64,000 bases of DNA from Dryas octopetala. Lineage: Eukaryota > Streptophyta > Magnoliopsida > Rosales > Rosaceae. Of this stretch, positions 33,978 through 47,079 are shown one piece after another. Below the pieces are notes generated by a model. That model made no database searches and was not told where the DNA came from. It saw only the letters and a program-made list of their open reading frames with translations. Position numbers and translations under genes: made by a program. The DNA is taken from contig OY992838.1 in NCBI GenBank assembly GCA_963921425.1, forward strand, positions 4,650,001 to 4,714,000, in the 5' to 3' direction. Position 1 is the stretch's first letter. Every line of letters starts with the position of its first letter.

Positions 33978-36710
33978 ATGGGTGGGGCTCACAGCCGCGA
34001 GGATCTGGAGCTTTCGGACTCCGACCAAGAACAGAGCGAAGAGGAAGAAAACTACGAGGATGTCGACGAAGGTGACGAGGAAAAGCGTCAGAGATCGGCG
34101 GAGCGAGGACCCAAAACGCCGTCGTCGGTGGACGAAGTGGAGGCCAAGCTCAAGGCTCTAAAGCTCAAGTACTCGTCATCGTCCCAGAAACCAAATCTCA
34201 AGAATGCGGTCAAGCTCTACCTTCACATTGGTGGAAACACCCCCAAAGCCAAATGGGTAACCTCCGAAAAACTCACTTCCTACTCTTTTAGCAAGACCTC
34301 TCGAATGGAAGCTGACAATGATGATGGTGATGATGAGGAAGAGGATGAGGATGATGAGGAGGAAGGCGGAGATTCTTGGTGGGTTTTGAGGGTTGGTGCG
34401 AAGATTCGGGTTAGAGTCTCCTCCGAAATGCAATTGAAGACTTTTGGTGATCATCGTCGTGTTGATTTTGTTGCTAGAGGTGTGTGGGCAATGAAGTTCT
34501 TTAGCAACGAGGACTATAAGGCCTTTGTTACTAAGTACAATGATTGTTTGTTTGAGAACACGTATGGGTACGAGGCTACTGAGGAGAACAGGGTTAAGGT
34601 TTATGGGAAAGATTTTATTGGGTGGGCAAAGCCGGAAAAGGCCGATGATTCGGTGTGGGAAGACGCAGATGATAGTTTATTGAAGAGCCCGGGTTTGGCA
34701 ACGCCGGTGAGAGCGAATCAGGACTTGAGGGAGGAGTTTGAGGAGGCGGCCAATGGCGGTATACAGAGCTTGGCATTGGGTGCATTGGACAATAGTTTCT
34801 TGGTGGGAGACTCTGGCATTCAGGTTGTGAAGAATTTTGCTCATGGAATACATGGGAAAGGTGTTTATGTCAATTTCGATGATGGGAATTCTAGAGGTGG
34901 TGGTTCAAGTTTGGCACACTCCACGCCTAGGAAGGCTTTGCTGATGAGGGCTGAGACTAATATGCTGCTTATGAGTCCGATGAATGAGGGGAAGCCTCAT
35001 ACAAAAGGGATCCATCAGTTTGACATTGAAACCGGGAAGGTTGTTACCGAGTGGAAGTTTGGGAAAGATGGGACTGATATTACAATGAGGGATATCACTA
35101 ATGACAGCAAGGGAGCGCAGTTGGATCCCTCGGGTTCGACATTTTTGGGATTAGATGATAACAGGCTTTGCCGGTGGGATATGCGTGATAGGAAAGGGAT
35201 GGTTCAGGAACTTGCAGGTGCTAGTGCCCCTATTCTCAATTGGAACCAAGGGCATCAGTTCTCCAGAGGGACTAACTTTCAGTGCTTTGCTAGCACTGGT
35301 GATGGCTCAATAGCTGTTGGGTCTCTTGATGGAAAGATCAGGTTGTATTCGAACAATTCGATGAGACAGGCCAAAACAGCTTTTCCTGGCCTTGGTTCCC
35401 CCATTACTCATGTGGATGTTACGTATGATGGCAAGTGGATTTTGGGGACAACTGACACCTATCTGATCCTCATCTGCACCATCTTTACCGATAAGGATGG
35501 GAAGTCAAAGACTGGCTTTTCAGGGCGTATGGGGAATAGGATTTCAGCTCCAAGATTGTTGAAACTGACTCCTCTTGATTCACACTTAGCGGGTGTTAAT
35601 AACAAGTTTCGTAATGCTCAGTTTTCGTGGGTAAGTATATGTATTTTCAGCCTGTTAGCCTGTTAGTTAGAAATATTGGTATGTAATTTGGTGGGAGTTT
35701 GTATCATTCTGTTGCTTCTTTTATTTGTTGGTGCTCAAAATTAGTAATTTCCATCTGCTTTAATTTGCATGATTTAGTGGCCTTCTTCAACCAGGTTTAC
35801 TCATTATAAGTAGCAAGAATATAATCTACGAGTCTAGGGTGTCAAAACTATTATTTGGACTGTGTTTTTTATTATTTAGCTCTCTCTCTTTTCCCTTTCT
35901 GTTTCCTAAATAATGTGTGCGCATGCGTCCACTTGAGATATGAACCTTGGCATAATTTTTTATTTAGTATATGCTTTAATGTTTTATTACTTAAGTGAGG
36001 AAGAGTGGATTGGCATAATTTTTGATTTAGTATATGCTACCTTGGCATAATTTTATATTTAGTATGTGCTTTAATGTTTGATTACTTAAGTGAGAAAGAG
36101 TGGATTGGTTTTATTTAGCAGGTCCTACAGAAGTGTTTTGACGGATTAAAACTACTTTCTCTGAACTTTTTGTTCCCCTTTTGCTTCCTATCAGTTTTCA
36201 GATCTAGAACTTTGATTGCTCTTCTAGTAATTTAACTAAATCTCCATCAGGAGGTTGGGCATGGTAATATGCATATTACTTCTAAGTTGTCCAAGTTTAT
36301 TTGCTTATAATTACTTTGAGAGACTTGAGAACAGGAGCGTCCAAGATCATCTTGCCTTAATGGTCTTGTTTTTCCCGAGTTCTTTTGTTATAACATATAA
36401 TGGTCTCTTGTTTTACATTATTTTTTAGGTCACGGAGAATGGGAAGCAGGAGCGTCATTTAGTTGCGACTGTGGGCAAGTTTAGTGTGATTTGGAACTTT
36501 CAGCAGGTGAAGAATGGCTCACATGAATGCTACCACAATCAGGAGGGCTTGAAGAGCTGCTATTGCTACAAGATAGTCCTCAAGGACGATTCCATTGTTG
36601 ACAGTCGATTCATGAATGACAAATTTGCAGTCACTGACTCACCTGAGGCCCCACTTGTGATCGCAACTCCCCTGAAAGTTAGCTCCTTCAGCATATCCAG
36701 TAGGCGATGA
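33978..36710 (+). CDS. CYPRO4 / VID27-like protein
   Basis: Two exons, 33978-35630 and 36429-36710, encode 644 residues. The N-terminus MGGAHSRED fits the N-myristoylation pattern (Gly2, Ser6), followed by an acidic region with runs of D/E (about 15-35 and 110-125). The middle and C-terminal parts match the VID27/CYPRO4 family, with a WD-like propeller ([68 protein letters not shown]). Yeast Vid27 is linked to fructose-1,6-bisphosphatase degradation by its name; the plant role is poorly known. The single intron is GT-AG and holds a small tandem repeat. Confidence 0.9.
35950..36112. repeat. Short tandem repeat in the CYPRO4/VID27-like intron
   Basis: Three imperfect copies of 'ttggcataattttttatttagtatatgct' occur, and 'attacttaagtgaggaagagtggattgg' occurs twice. 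The pattern is a partial tandem duplication inside the intron. Confidence 0.75.
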
Positions 36711-37723
36711 CATTCAGAGACATGATGACCCTTCATCAACTTTCAGCTTTCTTAGCTAGCTTCATTGATGAAGTTTCAAATGCTTTGTTTAGAACTTCCA
36801 AATTGTATGTCATGTTGTAGTTTAATTAGGGTATTCTCCTTAGGTAATTTCAGTACTGAGTGATGTCTAATTGTAATCATGTTCTGAAGAAATTTGCTAG
36901 TGGACTAATGATTTCCAGCATTATTAGTGTTGTAGTTCTTAATGCAACATGCTTTTGCTCTGTTTCGGAGCTTGACGGGGACTGAGAGGTCTATGTATTA
37001 CTGGTTTAGTGATTGTTTTTTCTTCCCCTTATATATTTATCAGTACTTTCCCTCTTCTTTTATCATCTGGTGTGATGGAAAATATATAATGATCATACTA
37101 ACTGATATAGAAATCAAGCCACGTCTAAATTTAATGGCAAATATTATATACCCTCGAATTGAGGAGGGTTTTTTCTTTTTTATCTAGCCGAATGGGGTTT
37201 TGAACTTGAGATTTTCCAATAAAGTGAAGAGAAATATCACTAAACAAATTGACCTTCGATAGTTAAGCACTTAAACTTCATCATCAATATGTTGCTATTT
37301 GCTAAGGTAATTTCTCAAATTCAGAATTAATTTATCTAAATTATTTGCTAATACATTTGGTTACTAAAAAAGATATCTATTGATTGAGATGTATTTTATT
37401 TTTTAAAAAAGGAGGTATCAATTATTTTGAGTTTGGTTAATATAAACGACACCGCATTTAAAGGTCGAATTTAACACGATTATAACACTAATACTTCATT
37501 TAAACATGTTGCCCCTCATATTAGACGGACTGCAATTTTATTCATATTTTTTAAGACTTTATCCATATATTATTGACATAGTTAATGTTTTATCCTAACT
37601 TCCTAAGTGGACCCATTTTTCTATTTCTATTTTTACGTAGTTATAAACATGGAATTTGTGGACCTGGTGGTGTACGTGGTTCCAGTAAAGGAGCTGTTGA
37701 TAAACAGATAGAGAGTTTGAGAA
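36711..37723. other. Intergenic, upstream of LHCA5
   Basis: It holds the 3' UTR of the VID27-like gene and the promoter of LHCA5. No other gene is seen. Confidence 0.5.
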
Positions 37724-39167
37724 ATGGCCGCTGCAGTGGGAAGAGGTTTCCTTGTGCACCCAGCTTCTTTATCCTTTGATTCCAATAAGACCATATTGAA
37801 GCACTCATTTGGGGCACCAGACACGTCCTGGCATTGTAAACCAGCAAAAGCTCAACGCTTTGCTCGAACTGTGGTTCAAGCCCAGCTGCGACCTACATGG
37901 CTCCCTGGGCTTGACCCACCAGCCTACCTTGATGGGAGGTAAGTCCCTCAAGAATCTGTTCCTTTTAATTTCAATGTTACAGTTATCCTTCTTTTTAGCT
38001 TAGGTTCACTCTCTATCTCTGTCTCTGTGTCTCTCTCTATGGAGGGGTATTTCTGTCTTTTCATTAGCTTGGCTGGGGATTTTGGGTTTGATCCACTTGG
38101 GCTTGGGGAAGACCCAGAAAGCTTGAGGTGGTATGTGCAGGCAGAGCTGGTTCATGCTCGCTTTGCAATGCTTGGAGTTGCAGGAATTCTTCTAACAGAT
38201 GTTAGTACTTTTTTTTTATTTTTATCAATACCATTCTTCCCATGTTTGATGATCAATGTTTGTCATTTCCTTGCAATCTTGATGATCTTTTAACACTTTG
38301 TTGCAGTTACTGCGTGTAACAGGACTTCTCAGCATACCAATTTGGTACAATGCAGGTGCAGTTAAATATGGGTTTGCCAACACAGAAACTCTGTTCATTG
38401 TCCAATTAATCTTGATGGGGTAAATTCTCTACCCATTATCAACCATTGATATGGTAATTTACTGCTATATGAAGAAAATAATTTAGTGATTTGCATATTT
38501 ACTGTTAAAAATAGTTTTCTATCTTCTCTTCATAAATTATGAGCATACTTCTTATAATTTCATGCAGCTGAACTTGTGTTCTCCTTTAATGTTCTGTTTA
38601 GATTTGTTGAAACTAAAAGATACATGGATTTCAAAAGTCCTGGATCTCAAGCCCAAGATGGATCCTTCTTTGGATTGGAAGCTGCACTAGAAGGTTTAGA
38701 ACCTGGGTAATCTTATTGACTCAGAACAAAGTTTCCATATTTACTCTTTAAGTTTTAAGTTATGTTTCTGTAATCTTTACAAGAACATATTGATAATGAT
38801 ACTACAGTAACTAAAGTAGACATCTTTTTCCAACAGATATCCTGGTGGTCCATTGCTAAATCCTCTTGGTCTGGCAAAAGATATCAAGAATGCTCATGAT
38901 TGGAAGCTTAAAGAGATTAAGAATGGTCGGATGTGTTGCAGTGTGTTATTCTTTCTTTTTTATTTTTAATAAAATATCTTCCATTTCATGATTTTCCTTT
39001 CTTTTTAAATTGTGGTTTTTGCAGGACGCCTGGCAATGGTAGCCATGCTTGGCATCTTTGTGCAAGCTTCTGTTACTCATGCAGGACCCATTGATAATCT
39101 TGTGGAGCACCTCTCCAACCCCTGGCACAGAACCATTGTTCAGACCCTCGCTAACTCTGGTTCTTAA
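37724..39167 (+). CDS. LHCA5: Photosystem I light-harvesting chlorophyll a/b protein Lhca5
   Basis: Six exons, 37724-37938, 38068-38200, 38307-38419, 38602-38706, 38837-38925 and 39025-39167, encode 265 residues. It binds chlorophyll and joins the PSI antenna; Lhca5 is known to help link PSI to the NDH complex in Arabidopsis. A plastid transit peptide precedes [22 protein letters not shown]. Helix B has [24 protein letters not shown]; helix A (the last) has [21 protein letters not shown], both with the chlorophyll-binding E..H/N.R pattern. [22 protein letters not shown] closes the protein. [21 protein letters not shown] and [16 protein letters not shown] match Lhca5 as remembered. Intron 5 has a weak donor (GTCGGA). 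Confidence 0.93.
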
Positions 39168-39792
39168 ATGTAAACTTTAGTTGGGTCTTTTTCATGAGAT
39201 ATAACATGATGTAAGTGTAAATCTATTTACAAGTCTGTTGGCATTTTCTTCCATTTTTCTTTTAGTCAGAAAAAAGGGTTTCCATACACCACTAGTGTAT
39301 GTGTCATTGACACCAAAGATTGTTGTGATTAAAAATGCAAAGATTTATTGCTCTTCCGAGCTTATTGGCATCATATATTATTCGGGTAAATATATGAGTG
39401 AATGAATATGTGTGTATTTTCCATCCATGAAAGTAGCTCAAAAAAGGCTCAAACCCAAAATCTTTCATTACAGCAAACTCGAACCAAGTTTTACAGGAGT
39501 TGACTTTAACATTTCAAGCTTACACATTACAGAATCAATCTTATTATCTCTTTTTCAGCCAAGCACCAACAATAACCTTATTGCTCCAAAATCAACCAGC
39601 CGTACAATCCTTATAGTGAGGCAAAATTATCATCCAATCAACTTATCATACAATAAATAATTACCAACATCAACATGTACACTGAAGTATCTGTCAGATC
39701 AAATCCAGCATTTACGTCACTCTGAGAGAAACCAGCCTGAAAAGAGAGGTAAAATCACAACAGCAAAGACATGTACCGGTTTCAATGAAGAA
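39168..39792. other. Convergent 3' region of LHCA5 and WEB1-like genes
   Basis: No gene is seen. The short frame at 39412-39660 is likely chance. Confidence 0.5.
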
Positions 39793-42785
39793 TTATGTTG
39801 ACTTATTTTGATGTGCCTTCCTTCTGGCCAAAAACATAAAAATCCTTGGGAAAAACGACTTCTTCTTCTTCTTTCCAGGCTTTGTATCTTGAGGGGATGC
39901 ACTAGCTTCAGTGCTATCTCCAAGTGGACTTGAAACATAATGGTCAGGTACGGGAGAGTCAGGTGCCTGGTCAAATTTCTTAGATTCTTTCCTTCCATCC
40001 ATACTAGCTCTTGGGCTTCTAGTGGGATTTACTACTGCCTGGCCAGATTCACCAAGCTTTCGTCGTTGCTCATTTTCAGCCCTCCACTTTCTCAGCTCCT
40101 GTTCAACACCTAACTTCCCTTCCTTGGCCTTCTCAGCCTTCTCCATTGCAATCCTGAGTGCTTCTTTTCTTGCAGCCATTTCCCGATTCACTTCTTCCAA
40201 CTTTTCCAAGCTTCTCTGCTCAGACTCCTTGGCCACCTCGATTTGGGAATTTGCAGCTGCAACCCTTGTGTTTGCCTGTTCCTCTGCCTCATGCGCCCGT
40301 TTGCTGAGCTCATAATACTCCGCTATAGAAAGTGTTACCCCAGGGGTTGAATCAACATCATTGGTGCATCTAGCTTGTTCACTCTCTTGCAATGCTTTAA
40401 TTGCTGCTAACGCCAACTTTTCAGAAGCCCTTGCAGCCTCTATTTCCTTTTGTGCTGCAAGTAATCTACTTTCCACAGTACTTGCTCCAGCCTTTGCTTG
40501 CTCTGCTTCTTCCCTTGTCTTGCGCAGCTCTTCAACAGCTGCTTCAGCAAGTGCCTTTGCCTGGTCAGCCTCTCGTGCTGCTTGCTGTAGTTCTTTGGGT
40601 AGCTCCACCATCTTCTCTCTGGCTTCTTTTTCCTTCATCTGAACTAACGCTATTTCTGACCTAGTCCTGTCCAGGTCAGCTTCAAGAGATGCAACAGCCA
40701 CTGATGCCATTCCTTCTCTCTGCCCAATGGTGGCAAGAGCTGATTTCTCACTTTCAAGTTCAGATTTTAAAGATGTGGCAGCCACCTTCAAGCAATTTAC
40801 TTCAGCAATTGCTTTCTCTATGTTGAGCTTCACTTCCTCAAGCTCCTTCTTTGCTGAAGCAACTGCTGCTTGTATATCAGTATGAGTTTTCTTCTCTGGT
40901 TGCTCTAGTTCATCTTTCAAGGGTCCTCCATCACTTTCCACCTTCAATCTTGATTCCATATAAGCAGCTAATTCAGATTTTAAATCAAGTAGCAAGGCTG
41001 AGGCTGTTTCTAGTTTTGACTTGAGATCCTTAGCTGACAGAATTTGGTGGTTTAGTCTCTCAAGCTCCTCTTCTGCCTGTTTTAACTCCTTCTCCCATTG
41101 AAGAGCATCTTGTTCCTTGGCCATGACTGCTCCAATCCTTTGTTCCTCTGCTTCCAAATGGGCAGCATGTGCAGACTCTAATGACTCCTTTGTGGCAATC
41201 AGCTCAATAGTCAGTTCTTCCACTGTTTTCTCAACTTCCTTGGATGCAGCAACGGCCTCTTCGGCTTTTTTAATAGCTGTTTCTTTCTCAGTCACTAAAG
41301 AAGCATATTCCTTGTGCAGCGCTTCCAGCTCCTCTTTAACAGACTTCAGCTCAGCCACTGCAGTTGTATGCCTGGCCTTAGCAACCTCAAGCTGTGCCTT
41401 GGCTGCAACACTAGCCTCATCAGCAATACCTTGCTCCATCTCTTCTACCCTTAGTTTGGCAAGTTCTGAGTCTTGTTTTGCCTGACTCTCTTCTGTTTGT
41501 GCTCTCTCCAGGTTGAGCTTCAATTCTTCTACAAGTCTCTTGGTGCTGTCCAGTTCCTTCAATACTTGCATTTTTGCCTTTTCAGCTGCCTCTGATTGTC
41601 TCCTATACTCAGGAATCTCCTCCTGTGCTTTCTCAAGTTCTTGCTCTACAATCTTGCGTCTCTGCACAGCCAAAGAAGAAATTACAGGTTATTTTGGCCA
41701 ACGTAGGTACAATTTCTGATTTTAAAGCCAAAAAATGAAATTAATGTGATGTTTAGAAGAAGGTTTGGGAAAAAAAAAAAAAAAATTACCACTTTATTAT
41801 GGATTCTAGAAAATAAAGGGCATGACATCCTTTAACACTAAGAAAAAGAATAAAGCAGGAAAAAAAATAAAAAAGAAAGAAAAAACCAAGAAAGGTGTTA
41901 TATAAAACATGGTCTAACAAAACAAAGGCAAGGCAAATGTACCTCCACAGTTTGGATTCTATGGGCTTTCCAGTCAACAATTCCTCCAAATTTGGAAACA
42001 GCTTCTTTAACTGATTCAAAAGGAGCAGTTGTATCAATAAGGCCTCTGCTCTTAGCACTCTTAGGAGAATCAATTACTGATTTTCTCGCAGATAAGCTAC
42101 CAAGCTTTACATTGGGTGATGACACTACATTGTTCACATAAGCCAGCTTAGCACTCTTAGGAGAATAAAGGGCTTCAGGTTTTGTAACAGCAATTCTGGA
42201 AACCTTTATATTGGGCAGAGAAAGCACAGAGGATGGCATATGGTCAACATTTTTAGGACCAGAATCTTCCATCACAGTATCCTGAATATCTGTCTCTTTT
42301 TTATTTACGGTAATTGTTAAGGTTGAGGCTGGAGCATCTGTTGGAGGAAGTTGATTTTGTTCTAGAGCTGGGCTATTTGAAGCATGGTCTTCCTTCACAG
42401 TATCCTGAATATCTGTCTCGGTTTTATTGGCTGTACTCATTGAGGTTGAGGCTGGGGTATCTGTTGGAAGAAGTTGATTTTGTTCAAGAGATGGGCTATT
42501 TGAAGCATGATCTGCAGTTGGTAATTTACAATTTTCTACTGTTGGTGAGCTAGAAGCTGGGTTATCTGTTGGAAGTACTTGATTTTGTTGCAGAGATGGG
42601 CCATCAGGAGCACTTTGTGCAGGTTCTGATTTAGAGTCTTCCTTCTTTAACAAATGACCGTCACTTTCAACTGTGTCTTGTTTTTCTGGGTTTGTAGGAG
42701 CATCCCTACCGGATTGATCATCATCGTGGGAGGATGAAGACAATTCTGGAGGAGGCATTTGTTGGGCAATTTTCACATCCTCCAT
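39793..42785 (-). CDS. WEB1: WEB1-like coiled-coil protein (chloroplast photorelocation)
   Basis: Two coding exons on the minus strand, 42785-41943 and 41661-39793, encode 903 residues. WEB1 with PMI2 controls the speed of chloroplast movement under blue light. The N-terminal third is acidic, Pro/Ser-rich and disordered, with a 41-residue tandem repeat (ASNSPxLEQNQL..TETDIQDTV). Then [20 protein letters not shown] and [12 protein letters not shown] lead into a coiled coil of about 550 residues rich in Glu, Lys and Ala. The C-terminus ([19 protein letters not shown]) is basic. A leader intron runs 42820-43548, with the exon 43549 outward non-coding. ATG 42785 is the first after the leader acceptor; a longer upstream frame is only intronic. 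WEB1 and its close paralogues cannot be separated by eye. Confidence 0.88.
42265..42510 (-). repeat. 123-bp in-frame tandem repeat in WEB1-like exon 1
   Basis: The phrase 'cagtatcctgaatatctgtct' recurs exactly 123 bp apart (42275 and 42398), equal to 41 codons. A third, more diverged unit continues to about 42620. The repeat falls in the disordered N-terminal region. Confidence 0.85.
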
Positions 42786-43548
42786 TCCAAGAAAGTGGAA
42801 AGGAGTGCAACGAGCGTATCTACAATCCAAGTAAAAGAATCTGGATCAGCAAAAACTGAGACTGAAAAATCATATGATTGAAAATCACCCACACACGGTC
42901 AGTATAAAATTCAAATGGTTTGATAGCCAATTTGAAAAACCAATATAATCAATCATTTTCTATCATAGTTTCCATCAATTTGAGTATATTATCATTATAA
43001 TACAAAATTAAAGGTGCTGATTATTCAAAATAGTTATAAGGATTTCAGATTGCAAACTCTCTAACCAAGCAATAACAGTACGCCACCACCCACAAAAAGA
43101 TTGAAATCACAGACCATATTCATTATTCAATCTCAATTTCGAGTGTTGAACCAATGAATTCGAATCTACCACGTATATGGGAATTGGCTGAGCAAATTAT
43201 CATCCAGAATTTTCTTAGGAAAAGAATCAAGTCAAAAAATAAAATTCTAGCAGCTACTAAAAAACATGATGCATGCTTCATATGGAAATAACACCAGAAC
43301 TTCACAAACGCAGAAAACTGCATATGCTTACTTAAATAATTTATTCTACATAAATTTCAAACACAATGCGAACAAATTCTAAACTAAAACCGAGATTTAG
43401 AGCTCTAACCAGAAATTTAAACACCGATTATGCAAGAATTAAGTGTAAAGCAGAGCTCTTCAAATTGAAAATTCGAGCTTAATTTCAATAAAATTAAACC
43501 GAAACGTAGAAAAAAAAAAAAAACAAAGGAGGAGGAACAAATACATAC

Positions 43549-46500
43549 CCGAATGACTAGAGGCGATGAGAGGAAGTGGATTGGAATCGATATTAAAGAT
43601 TGCTGGAAATAACAAACAAAAAAATTATTACAAGAGGATAAAAATTACCAAAAGTTATAAACAAAAGCAGCGAAGAAATCGCAGCTAAAAATAGGAGCAG
43701 AGAAATAAACGGAGATGAGTGGAGCCTACCTCGTCACACGGAGTAGATCCATCTGTCTCTGTATGCTCTCTCTCTCTCTCTCTCCCTCCAATCTCAGCCT
43801 TTTCAATTTCTATTTTTATTTATTTTTGTTTGTAATTATTTTTCGTAGCAAATTGGATACTCATGAAGTTATGAGGCTGTGGCTTTCATCAACTTCTTCA
43901 TTAATCTCTTCTGCTTGTTTTTGGGTTTTGACCAAAATCGGAAACACAGCCACACAGGGGCGTTGTCCATTGCGTGGTTCAGCTCGGCTCCATCAGCTCA
44001 GCTGCCCTTTTACGTCCAGCTCACCCCCTCACTTTTTACGCGTCGCTTCTGTTTAAAATTATTTTTCTAAGACTTTTTACAAAGAAAAAGAAAAAGGATT
44101 TGATTATGTTGTATACATCTCAGCACTTTACTTTTTGTGGCACTATTTATAGTTGAGGAATATTATGTATTGATAAATTTATACATGGAATATCCTTATA
44201 TGAGCCTTACACTAATGGAACATCATTACATGAGAACAATTGGTGTTACGGAAAATGTAATAACTAATCATGAATGAAAATAGAAACTAAAAATTAAAGC
44301 GTGTTTTCGTGAATGATGTAATTTAAATATTTATAAATGCTTAAATTTGTTGTTAGATAACTTAGATTGACATACAAAATTTAAAATATTCGAATTTTAA
44401 ATTTATCTTAATTTTAACTTATAAATTTTTCACTCAAGAATTCATATTATAAATTATATTATAGTTTATATTTTTTACACATAGACTATAAGATATCAAA
44501 TTTGAATATTTCTTTTATTAAAAAAAAAGTTATTTGAATACTTATTAAAACTTATTAATCATTGTGTTTGCTTGGTCTATTATAGTTGTGGACAGCCACT
44601 AAAAGGGATGTATTTTTTTCAAGCCATATTAGTTGAAGAAATTATCCATATGGGTTGATTTCCTTATTTTTATACAAGAAGAAATATATAAGACTTGACA
44701 ATGATATGTTGAAATTTTGGTTCCCTCAATACAAAATGACTAAAAAACACAATGACTTAGATTTAAAGACCACATCATCTTAATCATATTGGGTTTAGGA
44801 CATCAAACTCTAGTAGCGCATGACACAAAGCAAGTACTGTTTGCAATTATAGATAAGATATAAAATAAATAAAGACACCGCCCATTATGAATCATGTCTT
44901 TACTTGCTTGGTCGAAGAGCGTGGAGATACACTCTCTATTCCAAAATGACTCTTTTACCCATGCAACGTTTTCACCCAACGGTCCAAAATACTAAAGTCC
45001 AAACCAGAACCAAAATACTAAAGTCCAAACCAGAAAACGATGTGAAAAAGATAAATATAGCAAGTTCGGACCATTAACTTAGTTTAGTTTTTTTGGACAT
45101 TTGGATTAGTGTTGGAGTTTGGAGTAATGGAGTTGGTAGAAAAATCCCAACGTTTATCTGAGACTGAGACTGAGAGTGAGACTGTGAGAGACAGCGATAA
45201 GAAGCACCTCCGGGCTCTGAAATGAGAAAAAGAATCTTCTATTTGTGTGAGAATGGAGTTTGGGATTTGTGGAGGCATTATATTTTTATATATATATATA
45301 ATATATGTTGGATAATTTAGGTCCTTTTTCAGACACTACATCTTGCCACGTCCTATACATATGGTTCTTGTGGTACTGGTACAGTTCAAAACTCATTTGA
45401 AGACTTTGTTGCAAGTAAAAAATATAATTGATATTAGATTAAGTGATGACACATCATCTATGTGCATACCTTTTTCTTGTAAAATAAAAAATATAAAGAG
45501 TAATAATGATTACTATTGTTACCTTTTTCTTTTGTTAAGTGAAAGATTGCATGTATTTATTGTGTAACTCCTTAAGTATAACGTTATTAATCATTTTGTA
45601 CATAGAGTTAATGCGAGTTAATTAAATAGTAAATATAATAATCATTAAAGAAATTGTCTTTTCATGACAATAACTTAAACTGTTGAAAATAATATACAAT
45701 TCATGTTCCCAGTTAAGAAAAACAATTTTGAGGTTGGGTGTGATGAGTCAATAAGTGGGTGCAAATAGGTACACCAACAAATCCCATTCCTAATAAAAGA
45801 AGGCCTATTCTTAAAAACAAAAATGAAAAGGGCCCATTGTCATTAGAAAAAAGAGACAAAGTAGATGGGCCGCTGACCTCACCTGCTCTATTTTGTCATC
45901 GGGTGAGGTCACGGCGTCGCAACATTTTTTTTCACGCAACATTTTTTTTTTTGGCCAGGATTTTTCACGCAACATTAAATACTCACATTTCTACCTACTC
46001 CTGACTCACTAGACCATGTTTGTACTTTGCTGAATGCTCATCATATGGATTCTTAAGACTCAAGCCATTAGTTATTAGAAAAAAAAGGGTCATTTAATGG
46101 TAGTTGAATTAATAAACCATAATGGACTTTCCTAATTTATGTGTAATTTATTTTGGACCACGGAATTTCCCATAAATATATATGAGACTTTAGTTGGTGC
46201 ACCTAAATAGATATTGTGCTCAATTAATCTTCCACCATCCTATATCCCTTTCTCTATCACGCCTAACCAACCAAATTATTGAGTTAAACACTCAACACAC
46301 GATGTCTCACATCTTATATTAGTTTTGTATTTCCGTCTAATATCTCTTTAAGAAAATGTATATAATGCAATGACGTAACAAAGAACTTTAAAATACCAAC
46401 AAAAAATGATGCACCCATATTCATTATGCAACATAAACAAATGAACTCATATAACTATGTACATGCCTGTAGTGATACGTTAATAAAATGTATAATTGTG

Positions 46501-47079
46501 AAAACAATTTGCTAATTCGTACGTGAATAAAATGCACCAATATGTGAGTATAAACCTACGTACAAAAACAAGTCAACCATTCCTCAACACCACCAACCAC
46601 AAAACCCCGTAGAGAAGCCAAATCATAAGAAGATGAATTGATATAAATGAAATGACAGGGTACAAGACTGAAAAATTTAAGACGAATAAATTGAATTTTT
46701 CTTTTTTGGTAAGCTATGATTTGGAGTTGTTTATCCAATGTCCAAAATTTTGTCCTATTAAATGGATCAGCAAGGTTCGTTTAAGAAATGAATAAAGGAG
46801 AGTTTGTTAATTAAGAAAAAAAGAAAATGATGAGATGTAATACGTAAGTTGACATTTTGATGACGAGGACATGCACAAGTGAAATGAAGTAAGGTTTTGA
46901 CTTTTGATCACAAAAGTGGGTTTTGATATTAATTTGTTCATATTAATATGAATGAAGAAGGAATAAGTACGTGGTAGGGCGTAATTGAATTCGATCTATT
47001 CACACATAAGTTAAAAGAAAAACATCCCATGCACATGTAAAAAACGAAAAAGCAAAAAGCGTAGAGATCGATCGAGATT
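43549..47079. other. Intergenic between WEB1-like and GUX2-like genes
   Basis: It starts with the WEB1-like leader and promoter, including a (CT)n tract near 43768-43787. A 26-bp tandem duplication ('caaaatactaaagtccaaac' and following) lies near 44983-45035. A micro-insertion lies at 45944-45960. No other gene is supported. Confidence 0.5.
45944..45960 (-). mobile_element. TCCTGGCCAAAAAAAAA micro-insertion
   Basis: The 17-bp insert, read on the minus strand, is TCCTGGCC plus poly(A). It is flanked by TTTTTCACGCAACATT (45928-45943 and 45961-45976). Confidence 0.6.

Noticed and set aside
40022-41719. Ser/Ala/Leu-rich frames on the plus strand
   Set aside because: They are antisense shadows of the Glu/Lys/Ala-rich coiled coil of the WEB1-like gene.
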